From positions 1-64,000 of the forward strand of contig CALWDW010000048.1 of NCBI GenBank assembly GCA_944376795.1: a stretch of 64,000 bases of DNA. Direction: 5' to 3'. Within the stretch, counting starts at the first letter, position 1. Each line of letters opens with the position of its first letter. Position numbers and translations under genes: made by a program. A model generated the notes under the pieces. That model did not search any database and was not told the DNA's origin. It saw only the letters and a program-made list of their open reading frames with translations. Positions 7,872 through 16,432 of the stretch are shown in pieces. This DNA is from an uncultured Christensenellaceae bacterium (GTDB lineage: Bacteria > Bacillota > Clostridia > Christensenellales > UMGS416).

Positions 7872-10800
7872 TCAACTCTCCGCCGGAATGCAAAGAACAA
7901 TTTGTAAACAAAGTTCCCGGATTTCCTGCAGAGCGTCCGTATTCTCCCCTCCACCCAAACGCAGGCGCAGCCCCGGCGGATTCTGGCTGCTCAGCGCCAG
8001 ACGGCCTTTATAACCCTTTACCAGCTCCAGCATGCGGGCCGGATCCAGCCCCGCCTGGGAGGAAAAAGTCAGCAGCACCCCTGTTTCAGTCTGCTTCATT
8101 CGTTCGATTCCGCACTTCATACACATAGAGCGAATCATAGCCACATCCATCAGCCGCTCTACCGGCGCGGGGATGTCGCCAAACCGGTCAATCAACTCAT
8201 CGGTCACGTCTACACGGTCGGCATCCTCCCGGATGGCGGCAATACGGCGATAGACCTCCAGGCGGTCCTGGCTGTCGGCAATATAGCTTTCCGGAATATG
8301 GGCGTCCACCAGCAGATCCAGCACCGGGTCGGGCGCCGTAGTCCGCTTCTCTCCCCGGAGCTGGGCCACGGTATCCTCCACCATCTTGCAGAAAAGTCCG
8401 TATCCGATGCTGGCCATATGCCCGCTTTGCTCGGCCCCCAGCAGATTCCCCGCTCCCCGAATTTCCAGATCCCGCATGGCGACTTTAAATCCGCTGCCAA
8501 ACTCGGTAAACTCTCGGATGGTATTGAGGCGTTTCTCCGCCACTTCGGAAAGCACTTTCTCCGGCCGGTATGTCAGGTAGGCGTATGCCAGCCGGTTGGA
8601 GCGACCCACCCGCCCCCGAAGCTGGTAGAGCTGGGCCAATCCAAAGCGATCCGCATCGTACACAATCAGCGTATTGACCCGGGGGATATCCAGGCCGCTC
8701 TCAATGATGGTAGTAGCCAGCAGCACATCCGCCTCACCCTCCAATACCTGCATCATGACTTTTTCCAGCGCCCGTTCCCCCATCTGCCCGTGGCCCACGA
8801 CAATCCGCACCCCGGGCAGCAGAGCGGTAAGGCGGCCGTACATAATATCGATGGATTCCACCCGGTTGTACACGAAAAACACCTGTCCGCCCCGGCCCAC
8901 CTCCCGCAAGATGGCGTCGCGGATCATCATATCATCATACTCCATGACCATGGTCTGCACAGGGAACCGTTCCTCCGGCGGAGTGTCGATCACCGATATG
9001 TCCCGCAGCCCCACCATAGACATGTGCAAGGTTCGAGGAATGGGGGTTGCGGTCAAGGTCAATACGTCAACATTGGTGCGGAGCTTCTTAATCTTCTCCT
9101 TGTGCGCCACACCGAACCGCTGCTCCTCATCCACCACCAATAGGCCCAGATCCCGAAACTTCACATCATCGGACAGGATACGATGCGTCCCCACCAGCAC
9201 GTCGATTTTACCGGCGGCCAGCCGGGAGAGGATATCCTTGATCTGGGCCGGGGAGCGGAAGCGGGACAGCACCTCCACCTGCACCCCAAAGTCTGCAAAG
9301 CGCTGCAGCATCGTATTGTAATGCTGATGCGCCAGAATGGTGGTAGGCGCCAGAAAAGCCACCTGTTTGCGGTCCATCACCGCCTTGAACACGGCACGGA
9401 TGGCCACCTCGGTCTTTCCGTAACCCACGTCCCCGCAAAGCAGCCGGTCCATCACCCGGGGGCTCTCCATGTCGTCCTTGATCTCCTCGATGCTCTGCAG
9501 CTGGTCGGGGGTTTCCTCATAGGGAAAGTTATCCTCCAGCTGCCGCTGCCAGGGGGTATCCGGGCTGAAAGCAAAACCCACAGCAGCCTGGCGCTGGGCA
9601 TAGAGCCGCAAAAGGTCCTGCGTCATGTCCACAATGGCCTTCTGGGCCCGGGCCTTGGCGCCCCGCCACTCGTTTCCGCCCAAGCGGTTCATCGCGGGAA
9701 CCTTCCCCTCGGAACCGATATACTTCTGCACCCGGTCCATCTGCTCGGTGGGAACGTATAGAACGTCGTCTCCCCGGTAACGGATCTTAAGATAGTCCCG
9801 CACCACACCGTCGTTCTGCAGCTTTATAATGCCCTCGTAGCGTCCGATGCCATGCATCTCATGCACCACGTAGTCGCCCACCGTCAGGTCGTTGAGCACA
9901 TGGAGCCCCGCCCCTTTTTTCCGGGCATATGCCTTCCGGGAGCGGACGGCGCCGTAAAGCTCCCTCTCCCCCACCACGGCCAGATGCCACTCCGGAGCCT
10001 CAAAGCCCTGGGCAATGCTCAGAGGCAGTATGGCCACCTCTCCCCGCTGCAATTCCCGATCTTCCTGCAGAACAGAGGCGGCAATTCCATACTCCATCAA
10101 TGTGGACTGGAGACGCTGGGCCCGCATCTCTCCTCCCGCCATCAGAAAGACCTGGGTGCCTACCTCGTTCCAGCGGGCAATATCGCCCTTCAGCATCTCA
10201 AACTGGCCGCGGAAGGAATGCATGCCGCGCCCCTCCATGCGGACGATACTCTGGGGCGTCAGCGCAGTTTTGGTTGTAAGGCTTTGGAGGGCCAAAACCG
10301 GTTTGCCCTTCATAAGGGCAAAGAGCTCTCCTGCCTCCAGCAGGAGGTGGGCGTGGATGGGCAACGCCCGGCCTCCCTCCATGCGCATCTGGTAGCCTGC
10401 CGCAAATTCCATGGCTACATTGTCGCTGCGCTCCTTGCAGCGACCCGGTTCGTCCACCAGCACCAAAGGCTCCCGCAGATAGTCCAGCAGAGTCGCCGTC
10501 TGGGGATAGAAGAGCCGCATGTCGTTCTCCATGCCCTCGTAGCGCCCCAGCGTCAGCAGCTTGTCAATGGCCATATCCACCATCCGCTCCACCCGCGCCT
10601 GGGGCCTATCCTCCGGCGCAGCGGTCATCCACCGCTCCGGCACCTTGCCGCCGTTGGCCCGAAGCTCCTTGGCCTCCAGCTTCTTGATTGTATCCACGGC
10701 CCGCTTTTTCTCCAACTGGAGGGCGCGGATGCCTGTCTGCAGCACATCCGCGGCCAAAGGCATTTCCCCAGCCGGCAGGATCCGCACCTCCCGCACCTTT

Positions 10801-11450
10801 TCCACCGAGCGCTGGCTCACCGCGTCAAAGGCGCGGATAGAATCCACCTCATCGCCAAAAAATTCCATGCGGACGGGATATTCTTCCCCTACGGGATAGA
10901 TATCCAGCAGGCCGCCGCGCTGGGCAAACTGTCCCGGCGCCTCTACCCGCTCCTGGCGAACATACCCGGCCTCCACAAGGCGGGTAATGAGCTGCGGCAT
11001 CTGGTATGCGCCGTCATCGCGCAGGGTAAACCGCGCCTGGGAAAAGGCTTTGGGCGGAATCAGGGGAAGCATCATAGCCTCCACGGAAGCGACAATCACC
11101 TGCGTCTCTCCGGCGAGGGCGGCAGCCATGGCCTGTACGCGGCGTATGGTCATCTCCCGGCTGGCGGCTTCGGCGTGGTGCAAGGTTGCCGCCCTGGCGG
11201 GGAAAACCGCCACGCGCCCGCCATGGATATGCTGGATCTCCTCCGCCAAGCGGGCGGCAGCCTCTTCCGCAGGGACGATCAGCAGAACGGTCCGTTTCTC
11301 CTGGGCCAGGGCGGCAGCCAGGAAGGCCTTCTGGCCTTCGGACACACCATAGACGGCACAGGGGAATTTCTCCGTCCGAATAGCCGTCATCAGGCGCTGC
11401 CATGTGCCGCTTACGAATAACGGCGTTCCTAACGCTAGAGGGAAAAGCAT
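7872..11450 (-). CDS. mfd: Transcription-repair coupling factor Mfd
   Basis: 1192 residues, full family length. Order: UvrB-homology region at the N-terminus (~1-350), RNA-polymerase-interaction module with VVHEMHGIGRYEG near residue 535, RecG-like translocase with Walker A GDVGYGKTE near 672 and DEEQ box near 773, and C-terminal TRCF domain (~1040-1150). Mfd displaces RNA polymerase stalled at DNA lesions and recruits UvrA. ATG at 11450 with GGAG 8 bases upstream. It follows pth by 132 bases and precedes the foldase gene by 45 bases; all are leftward. Confident. Confidence 0.97.
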   Translation of the reverse strand: MLFPLALGTPLFVSGTWQRLMTAIRTEKFPCAVYGVSEGQKAFLAAALAQEKRTVLLIVPAEEAAARLAEEIQHIHGGRVAVFPARAATLHHAEAASREMTIRRVQAMAAALAGETQVIVASVEAMMLPLIPPKAFSQARFTLRDDGAYQMPQLITRLVEAGYVRQERVEAPGQFAQRGGLLDIYPVGEEYPVRMEFFGDEVDSIRAFDAVSQRSVEKVREVRILPAGEMPLAADVLQTGIRALQLEKKRAVDTIKKLEAKELRANGGKVPERWMTAAPEDRPQARVERMVDMAIDKLLTLGRYEGMENDMRLFYPQTATLLDYLREPLVLVDEPGRCKERSDNVAMEFAAGYQMRMEGGRALPIHAHLLLEAGELFALMKGKPVLALQSLTTKTALTPQSIVRMEGRGMHSFRGQFEMLKGDIARWNEVGTQVFLMAGGEMRAQRLQSTLMEYGIAASVLQEDRELQRGEVAILPLSIAQGFEAPEWHLAVVGERELYGAVRSRKAYARKKGAGLHVLNDLTVGDYVVHEMHGIGRYEGIIKLQNDGVVRDYLKIRYRGDDVLYVPTEQMDRVQKYIGSEGKVPAMNRLGGNEWRGAKARAQKAIVDMTQDLLRLYAQRQAAVGFAFSPDTPWQRQLEDNFPYEETPDQLQSIEEIKDDMESPRVMDRLLCGDVGYGKTEVAIRAVFKAVMDRKQVAFLAPTTILAHQHYNTMLQRFADFGVQVEVLSRFRSPAQIKDILSRLAAGKIDVLVGTHRILSDDVKFRDLGLLVVDEEQRFGVAHKEKIKKLRTNVDVLTLTATPIPRTLHMSMVGLRDISVIDTPPEERFPVQTMVMEYDDMMIRDAILREVGRGGQVFFVYNRVESIDIMYGRLTALLPGVRIVVGHGQMGERALEKVMMQVLEGEADVLLATTIIESGLDIPRVNTLIVYDADRFGLAQLYQLRGRVGRSNRLAYAYLTYRPEKVLSEVAEKRLNTIREFTEFGSGFKVAMRDLEIRGAGNLLGAEQSGHMASIGYGLFCKMVEDTVAQLRGEKRTTAPDPVLDLLVDAHIPESYIADSQDRLEVYRRIAAIREDADRVDVTDELIDRFGDIPAPVERLMDVAMIRSMCMKCGIERMKQTETGVLLTFSSQAGLDPARMLELVKGYKGRLALSSQNPPGLRLRLGGGENTDALQEIRELCLQIVLCIPAES

Positions 11451-11582
11451 ATTGCGAACTCCTTCCCGGCATGATTTTTGTCAAACTTTGCGGCGCCGCC
11501 AAAACGCAGACATCGGAGGATCCCGCAAGGGACCCCCCATATTGTCTGCCTTCATGTATACGACCCGCAAATGGGGTCCATT

Positions 11583-12155
11583 TTACGGCTCGATCGCCGT
11601 GTTGGCGGCCAGCATGGCGCGCTCCACACCCACCTTCACAAAGACATCCACTACATCCCGCGCCGCGTCCAGAGCCGGAAGGAGCAGCTTTTTCTCCTCC
11701 GGTGCAGGGCGGCCCAGTACATAGTCGGCCAGATCCTCGCCGGGAGCGGGACGGCCTACCCCCACCCGCAGCCGGGCAAAGTCCATATAACCCAAGTGGG
11801 CAATGACGCTCTTCATGCCGTTATGGGGGCCGGCCGAGCCGGACTTCCGGAGCCGCAACCGTCCGCAGGGCAGGTCAATGTCGTCATAAATCACCAGCAG
11901 CCGGGAGGATGGCAGGCTCATATACCGCATAAGCTCTCCCACGCACTGACCAGATTCATTCATATAGGTTTGGGGAAGCGCCAGCATCACCTTTTCTTCC
12001 CCCACCATTCCCTTTCCCGTCAGGGCGTGGAACCCACGCTCCTTCACCGGGATGCTCCATAGGGCGCTGAGCCGTGCAATCGTCTCAAAGCCCATGTTGT
12101 GCCGGGTCCCCTCGTACTTAGGCCCAGGGTTCCCCAGTCCGACAATCAAGATCAT
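11583..12155 (-). CDS. pth: Peptidyl-tRNA hydrolase
   Basis: 190 residues, normal for Pth. Starts MILIVGLGNPGPKYEGTRHN, with the catalytic His in TRHNMGF (near residue 20). Other conserved positions are MNESG (~64), DDIDL (~91) and GPHNGMKS (~109). Releases tRNA from prematurely dropped peptidyl-tRNA. Its ribosome-binding site (AAGGTGG) lies in the 9-base gap after the glmU stop, so translation is probably coupled to glmU. Position between glmU and mfd matches many Firmicutes. Confidence 0.97.
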   Translation of the reverse strand: MILIVGLGNPGPKYEGTRHNMGFETIARLSALWSIPVKERGFHALTGKGMVGEEKVMLALPQTYMNESGQCVGELMRYMSLPSSRLLVIYDDIDLPCGRLRLRKSGSAGPHNGMKSVIAHLGYMDFARLRVGVGRPAPGEDLADYVLGRPAPEEKKLLLPALDAARDVVDVFVKVGVERAMLAANTAIEP

Positions 12156-12164
12156 AGGTCCACC

Positions 12165-13532
12165 TTACTTCTTGGCATGGGGCTTATACTTGCCCTTCCA
12201 GCCTTCTTTATTTACCTGTCTCGCCCGAGCGATGGCCAGGCTCTGGGGCGGCACATCCTGGGTAATGGTGCTTCCCGCTGCGGTATAGGCCCCCTGGCCC
12301 ACATGGACCGGCGCCACCAGGTTGGTATTGCAGCCGATAAAGGCCCCATCTTCCACCACGCTTCGGTACTTGTATGTCCCGTCATAGTTTACGAAAACCA
12401 CGCCGCATCCCACGTTGATATTCTGCCCCAGGTCGGCGTCTCCTACATAGGTCAGATGGGAGACCTTAGTGCCGTCGCCGATGACCGAATTCTTCACCTC
12501 GACAAAGTCGCCAATGCGGCATCCCGATCCCACCTGGGTTCCGGGCCGCAGGTAGGCAAAGGGTCCCACAGTGGTTCCCTCTCCCACCTGGGCGTGATCC
12601 AGCACTGAAGCCTGCACCGTCACCCCGTTGCCAATCCGGCTGTCTGTGATGCGGCTGCCGGGATAGAGGATACAGCCGCTTCCAATTACCGTTTTCCCCT
12701 CAATCACATTGTCAGGATAAATCACGGTATCCTGCCCTATGACGGCATCCGCCGAGATCAGGGTGCGTGCCGGATCCACGAGGGTGACCCCCTCCAGCAT
12801 CCAGCGCCGGTTCAATCGATCTCGCATAGCGGCCTCGGCCTGGGCCAGCTGCACCCGGTCGTTCACGCCCATGGCCTCGGCAGCGTTGGGGCATAGGGCG
12901 ATCCCCACCTTATACCCGTCGCGGACCATCAGCCCCACCACATCGGTAAGGTAATACTCCCCTTGGGCATTGTCACAGGTCAGCTGATCCAAGTACCGCA
13001 GCAGCAGATCCCCCCGGTAACAGCCGGAAAGGGTATTGATCAGCTTCACCTGCCGCTGTTCCTCGGTGGCGTCCCGGTGCTCTACGATCCCTTGCACCCG
13101 GCCTTCGCCGTCGGTGAGGATGCGTCCATAGCCGGTAGGATCCTCCATGCGGGCGGTAAGAAGCGCCGCATCCTCACCTCGGGCGCAGGATTCCTCTACC
13201 ATCCCGGCGATCATTTCCCCGGGGATCAGGGGGGCGTCTCCCGCCATGACCACAACAATATCCGCGTCCTGGATGAATTCCCTGGCCATCATGACCGCGT
13301 GGCCTGTGCCCTTCTGTTCCTCCTGCACGGCGAAATCCACGCCATGAATCCGGGCCATGACCTGCTCCCGACCGTGGCCCACCACCACCACAGGGCGGGG
13401 ATCCACCGCCCGGGCCGCCTCCACCACCCACTCCAATATGGGTCGCCCGCAGACGCAGTGCAGAGGCTTTGCCAGGGAGGACTTCATCCGCTTCCCTTCC
13501 CCTGCCGCCAAGATAACCGTCCGTATCTTCAT
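12165..13532 (-). CDS. glmU: Bifunctional UDP-GlcNAc pyrophosphorylase / glucosamine-1-phosphate acetyltransferase
   Basis: 455 residues. The N-terminal uridylyltransferase domain has VILAAGEGKRMKS (residues ~6-18) and VVMAGDAPLI (~98). From ~residue 245 a left-handed beta-helix of hexapeptide repeats carries the acetyltransferase, with the catalytic-region His in KVSHLTYVGD near residue 357. Makes UDP-GlcNAc for peptidoglycan and wall polymers. Start ATG at 13532 with AAGGAGG upstream. Lies 20 bases after purR. Unlike Bacillus, no spoVG separates purR and glmU and no prs follows. Confidence 0.97.
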   Translation of the reverse strand: MKIRTVILAAGEGKRMKSSLAKPLHCVCGRPILEWVVEAARAVDPRPVVVVGHGREQVMARIHGVDFAVQEEQKGTGHAVMMAREFIQDADIVVVMAGDAPLIPGEMIAGMVEESCARGEDAALLTARMEDPTGYGRILTDGEGRVQGIVEHRDATEEQRQVKLINTLSGCYRGDLLLRYLDQLTCDNAQGEYYLTDVVGLMVRDGYKVGIALCPNAAEAMGVNDRVQLAQAEAAMRDRLNRRWMLEGVTLVDPARTLISADAVIGQDTVIYPDNVIEGKTVIGSGCILYPGSRITDSRIGNGVTVQASVLDHAQVGEGTTVGPFAYLRPGTQVGSGCRIGDFVEVKNSVIGDGTKVSHLTYVGDADLGQNINVGCGVVFVNYDGTYKYRSVVEDGAFIGCNTNLVAPVHVGQGAYTAAGSTITQDVPPQSLAIARARQVNKEGWKGKYKPHAKK

Positions 13533-13552
13533 AAGCTGTTCCTCCTTGCAAT

Positions 13553-14368
13553 CTAGGCCAAGCCGGCCGGCCGTACATCAATACGGCGCGCCGCCTCGTC
13601 CACTCCGTGGAGCACCGTAATAGCCCGGAAGCTTTCCACCATCTTATGCTCCGGCTCCCGGGTGGCCATCACCACGCCGATCCCCACCACATTGACGGAA
13701 AACTCCCGCATCATGTCAATGAGGCCGCGGGCCGTGCCGCCGCCCTTCATAAAGTCATCAATAATCAGCGCCCGCTGCCCCTCCTTTACCGAACGTTTGG
13801 GCAGCGACATGGTCTGGATCCGCTGGCCGGAACCGGAGACGTAGTTAATGGTTACCACCGATCCGTCGGTAATCCGAACATCCCGGCGGGCAATCATCAG
13901 GGGCACATTCAGCGAGCGGGCCACCATCAGCGCCACGGGAATCCCTTTTGTCTCCACCGTAATGACGAAATCAGGCTTCTTGTCATAAAACCACATGGCC
14001 ATCATCTCTCCCATGCGGGTTACAATGGCCGGGTGCGAGAGCACATCCACCATATACAGGTATCCCCCTGGAAGAATCCGGTCCGGATCTGACAGCCGCA
14101 TACAGAGTTCATTCTGAAAGCGGATGTCCAATTCCTCCCGCCCGGCAGGGAGATACTTTACGCCCCCCGCCGCACCGGTCACCGTATCCAGGCGGCCCAA
14201 AGCAAAGCGCTCCAGAATCCCCTGGGCAATGTCGATGTCCTCACTAATGGTAGACTTCGCCGATCCAAACATTTCACTAAAATAGGACAACGTGTAAATC
14301 TTATTGGGCGCATCCGACAATATCTTCAGCATGGCGCTGATGCGCTCGTTCCTCTTAATCTTTTCCAA
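13553..14368 (-). CDS. purR: Pur operon repressor PurR (Bacillus type)
   Basis: 271 residues, family length. An N-terminal winged helix (residues ~1-75; YFSEMFGSAKSTISEDI) precedes a phosphoribosyltransferase-like domain with the PRPP-binding loop ALIIDDFMKGGGTARG near residue 209. In Bacillus this homodimer represses purine genes and is released by PRPP. The start is a TTG at 14368: AGAGG lies ~9 bases upstream and the first residues match the family. First gene of the purR-glmU-pth-mfd-foldase unit. Confidence 0.93.
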   Translation of the reverse strand: MEKIKRNERISAMLKILSDAPNKIYTLSYFSEMFGSAKSTISEDIDIAQGILERFALGRLDTVTGAAGGVKYLPAGREELDIRFQNELCMRLSDPDRILPGGYLYMVDVLSHPAIVTRMGEMMAMWFYDKKPDFVITVETKGIPVALMVARSLNVPLMIARRDVRITDGSVVTINYVSGSGQRIQTMSLPKRSVKEGQRALIIDDFMKGGGTARGLIDMMREFSVNVVGIGVVMATREPEHKMVESFRAITVLHGVDEAARRIDVRPAGLA

Positions 14369-14405
14369 CCGAATGTTCCTCTCTTGTCACATGGCAAACG
14401 TTCGT
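14369..14405 (-). promoter_or_regulatory. PurBox-like inverted pair at the purR start (tentative operator)
   Basis: CCGAATGTT (14369-14377, + strand) and AACGTTCGT (14397-14405) form converging half-sites resembling the CCGAACWWT / AWWGTTCGG PurBox of Bacillus PurR. The gap of 19 is slightly longer than the 16-17 I remember, and each half has one mismatch. Could mean autoregulation; weak evidence. Confidence 0.3.
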
Positions 14406-14414
14406 CTCTTGTCC

Positions 14415-14453
14415 CTATTATAATCCGTTCCGTAAGAATTTTCCAGTCATCAT
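14415..14453 (-). promoter_or_regulatory. Probable promoter of the purR operon
   Basis: On the minus strand GGATTATAATAGGG supplies a perfect TATAAT; the best -35 (TGGAAA, 17 bases upstream) is only a partial match. It is placed ~50 bases before the purR TTG and back-to-back with the murC promoter. Confidence 0.5.
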
Positions 14454-14485
14454 CTAAAATAAATCAAATTTTGTCATGCTTTCCC

Positions 14486-14515
14486 TTGATTCAATATAGA
14501 ACAAAAGCGTATAAT
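14486..14515 (+). promoter_or_regulatory. Sigma-A type promoter of murC
   Basis: TTGATT, an 18-base spacer, then TATAAT (14510-14515), about 48 bases before the murC ATG. Divergent from the purR operon. Confidence 0.75.
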
Positions 14516-14562
14516 AAAAAGACGTGCCGGGCACACAAGCCCGCTGCACAAGGGAGGATTCC

Positions 14563-15933
14563 ATGCATATTGAAGACTTTTCCGGAAAACGGGTACACTT
14601 CGTCGGAATCGGCGGCGTGAGCATGAGCTCGCTGGCCAAGTTCCTGCACGGCTGGGGATACCAGGTTACCGGTTCCGATCAAAACGACAGCCCCGTGCTG
14701 GATGCGCTGCGGGCCCTGGGGATCCCCTGCGCGGTCGGCCACAGCGCTGCCAACATCCAGGGCAGCGACCTGGCCGTCTACACCGCGGCAGCGGACACCT
14801 CCAATCCCGAACTGGCCTGGGCCCAGGCCCACGGCGTCCCCCTCATGAGCCGCGGAACCCTGCTGGGCCAACTGATGCAGCGCTATCCGGTGTCCATGGG
14901 CGTGGCAGGTACCCACGGAAAAACCACCACCTCCAGCATGCTGGCCACCATTTTGGAGCTGACAGGCCGCAACCCCACCATCCACCTGGGCGGCGTACTG
15001 CCCCTCATCGGCAGCGCGGGAAAAATGGGCGGGAAGGATGTCTTTGTGGCGGAAGCCTGCGAGTATAAGGATTCCTTCCTCATGCTCCATCCCACCGATT
15101 CCATTCTTCTGAATATCGACGCCGACCATTTGGATTACTTCCGGGATCTGGACCATATCCAAACGTCCTTCGCCGCCTACTGTGCCCTGCACCCGGCACA
15201 CGGCTACATCTTGGGCAATGGAGAGGATCCCCGGGTGCGCCAGGTGCTGGCCGGCGCTCCCTGCGCCACGGAAACCTTCGGCTTGACGCCGGACTGTGAT
15301 TGGCAGGCCGCCAGCCTTACCTGTCAGCAGGGTTGCTACGCCTATGATGCCCTCCATCATGGGGAAAAAGCCGCCCACGTCGTTCTGGAAGTCCCCGGCA
15401 GGCACAATGTGGCCAATTCCTTGGCAGCCTTGGCCATGGCCGTTCACTATGGCGTAGACCCGCAGGAGGCCGCCGACAGCCTTCGCCGCTATGGCGGCGC
15501 CAAACGGCGCATGGAGAAGATCGGGGAACGCGACGGTGTCCTGCTCTACCACGACTATGCCCACCATCCTACCGAGGTACGGGCCACCCTGGACGCCATG
15601 GCCGGCCTCACCCAAGGCGCGCTGATCTGCGTCTTTCAGCCCCATACCTACAGCCGTACCAAGCTTCTCTTTGACGACTGGACCCGGGCCTTTGACGCTG
15701 CCGCCCACCTCCTCATTTTGGACATCTATGCCGCCCGGGAGGCTAATCCCGGTACCATCAGCAGCGCCATGCTGGCAGAAGCCATCGCGGCCAAGCATCC
15801 CGACTGCCGGTATGCGCCTTCCTTCCAGGATGCAGCGGCCATGGCGCTGGAGAGGGCCCACCCTGGTGACCTCATTTTGACCCTAGGCGCCGGGGACGTG
15901 GAGAAGGTGCATGATTTTATTCTCCGTGGCTGA
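14563..15933 (+). CDS. murC: UDP-N-acetylmuramate--L-alanine ligase MurC
   Basis: 456 residues. An N-terminal Rossmann-like domain has VHFVGIGGVSMSSLAKF (residues ~9-26), the Mur-ligase ATP loop GVAGTHGKTTTS is near residue 115, and YHDYAHHPTEV near 330 is typical of MurC. Adds L-Ala to UDP-MurNAc, the first step of the stem peptide. ATG at 14563 has GGGAGG 5 bases upstream; an earlier in-frame ATG at 14524 is rejected because it lies almost at the predicted transcription start. Single-gene transcript ended by the hairpin at 16052. Confidence 0.97.
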   Translation: MHIEDFSGKRVHFVGIGGVSMSSLAKFLHGWGYQVTGSDQNDSPVLDALRALGIPCAVGHSAANIQGSDLAVYTAAADTSNPELAWAQAHGVPLMSRGTLLGQLMQRYPVSMGVAGTHGKTTTSSMLATILELTGRNPTIHLGGVLPLIGSAGKMGGKDVFVAEACEYKDSFLMLHPTDSILLNIDADHLDYFRDLDHIQTSFAAYCALHPAHGYILGNGEDPRVRQVLAGAPCATETFGLTPDCDWQAASLTCQQGCYAYDALHHGEKAAHVVLEVPGRHNVANSLAALAMAVHYGVDPQEAADSLRRYGGAKRRMEKIGERDGVLLYHDYAHHPTEVRATLDAMAGLTQGALICVFQPHTYSRTKLLFDDWTRAFDAAAHLLILDIYAAREANPGTISSAMLAEAIAAKHPDCRYAPSFQDAAAMALERAHPGDLILTLGAGDVEKVHDFILRG

Positions 15934-15977
15934 CGCAGCTGCTCTCCGCGCCCTCCGGCTTCATAGAGAAGGATCCC

Positions 15978-16090
15978 GGCAAAAGTTTTGCCTCGCGAGC
16001 TCCTGTCTTTCGCGTAAGACAGATGAAAGCTTTGAGGCGAGGGAGGATTCAGGAGCGTTGCAGAACGAGAATCTGCATCGTTCCTTTTTT
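15978..16090 (+). ncRNA. Possible structured 3'-UTR RNA / sRNA downstream of murC (tentative)
   Basis: After the murC stop the transcript can form GGCAAAA/TTTTGCC (15979-15993), then CTGTCTT/AAGACAG closing a 6-base loop (~16003-16022), enclosed by CCTCGC ... GCGAGG, and then the strong terminator hairpin. Three consecutive helices with a U-tail are more than a simple terminator requires. No known Rfam family recognised. Confidence 0.3.
16052..16090 (+). terminator. Rho-independent terminator of murC
   Basis: A 13-bp stem with one mismatch and one G-T pair (GGAGCGTTGCAGA / TCTGCATCGTTCC), 7-base loop, followed by TTTTTTATT. Confidence 0.85.
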
Positions 16091-16378
16091 ATTGTCCGAA
16101 AAGGCTCCGAGGAAAGCAAGCATCGGCAGGCAGGGGCAGAGCGTCTCCTTCACGGTACGTCCCTTGGCAGCATTGCCGGAATATGCCGCAGGGAGCTTGC
16201 TCTGCAATTGCGGAAACCAGGCCGAAAATCACAGGAGCGGCAGAGCCATTCTCTACAAAACGGCCCTGTCGTTGCTATGCTGCAAGTCTTTGGGCGACGG
16301 CCCCCCTGTCTGCCAATCGCATCTGCCCGATACGACGGCGCGCATAAATCCTGCCGTCTCGCCCTGCACCAAGGGCAT

Positions 16379-16416
16379 AAAAAGGCCGAAGGCCCACAGG
16401 ACCTTCGGCCTTTTTT
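16379..16416. terminator. Bidirectional terminator
   Basis: A long perfect hairpin of AAGGCCGAAGG and CCTTCGGCCTT flanked by A- and T-runs. It terminates the leftward PHP-VanW-isomerase operon ~16 bases after its last stop and could stop rightward transcription too. Confidence 0.85.
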
Positions 16417-16432
16417 GCTATTGACCTTTTTG

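Larger units (their letters stand above)
15934..16432. other. Intergenic region between murC and the convergent isomerase operon
   Basis: About 500 bases. The left 150 bases hold three tandem hairpins ending in the murC terminator. 16091-16378 shows no frame or motif that I can support. The right end is a bidirectional terminator. Confidence 0.5.

Noticed and set aside
9852..11420. 522-codon plus-strand reading frame
   Set aside because: Antisense shadow of mfd; no start signal or domain.
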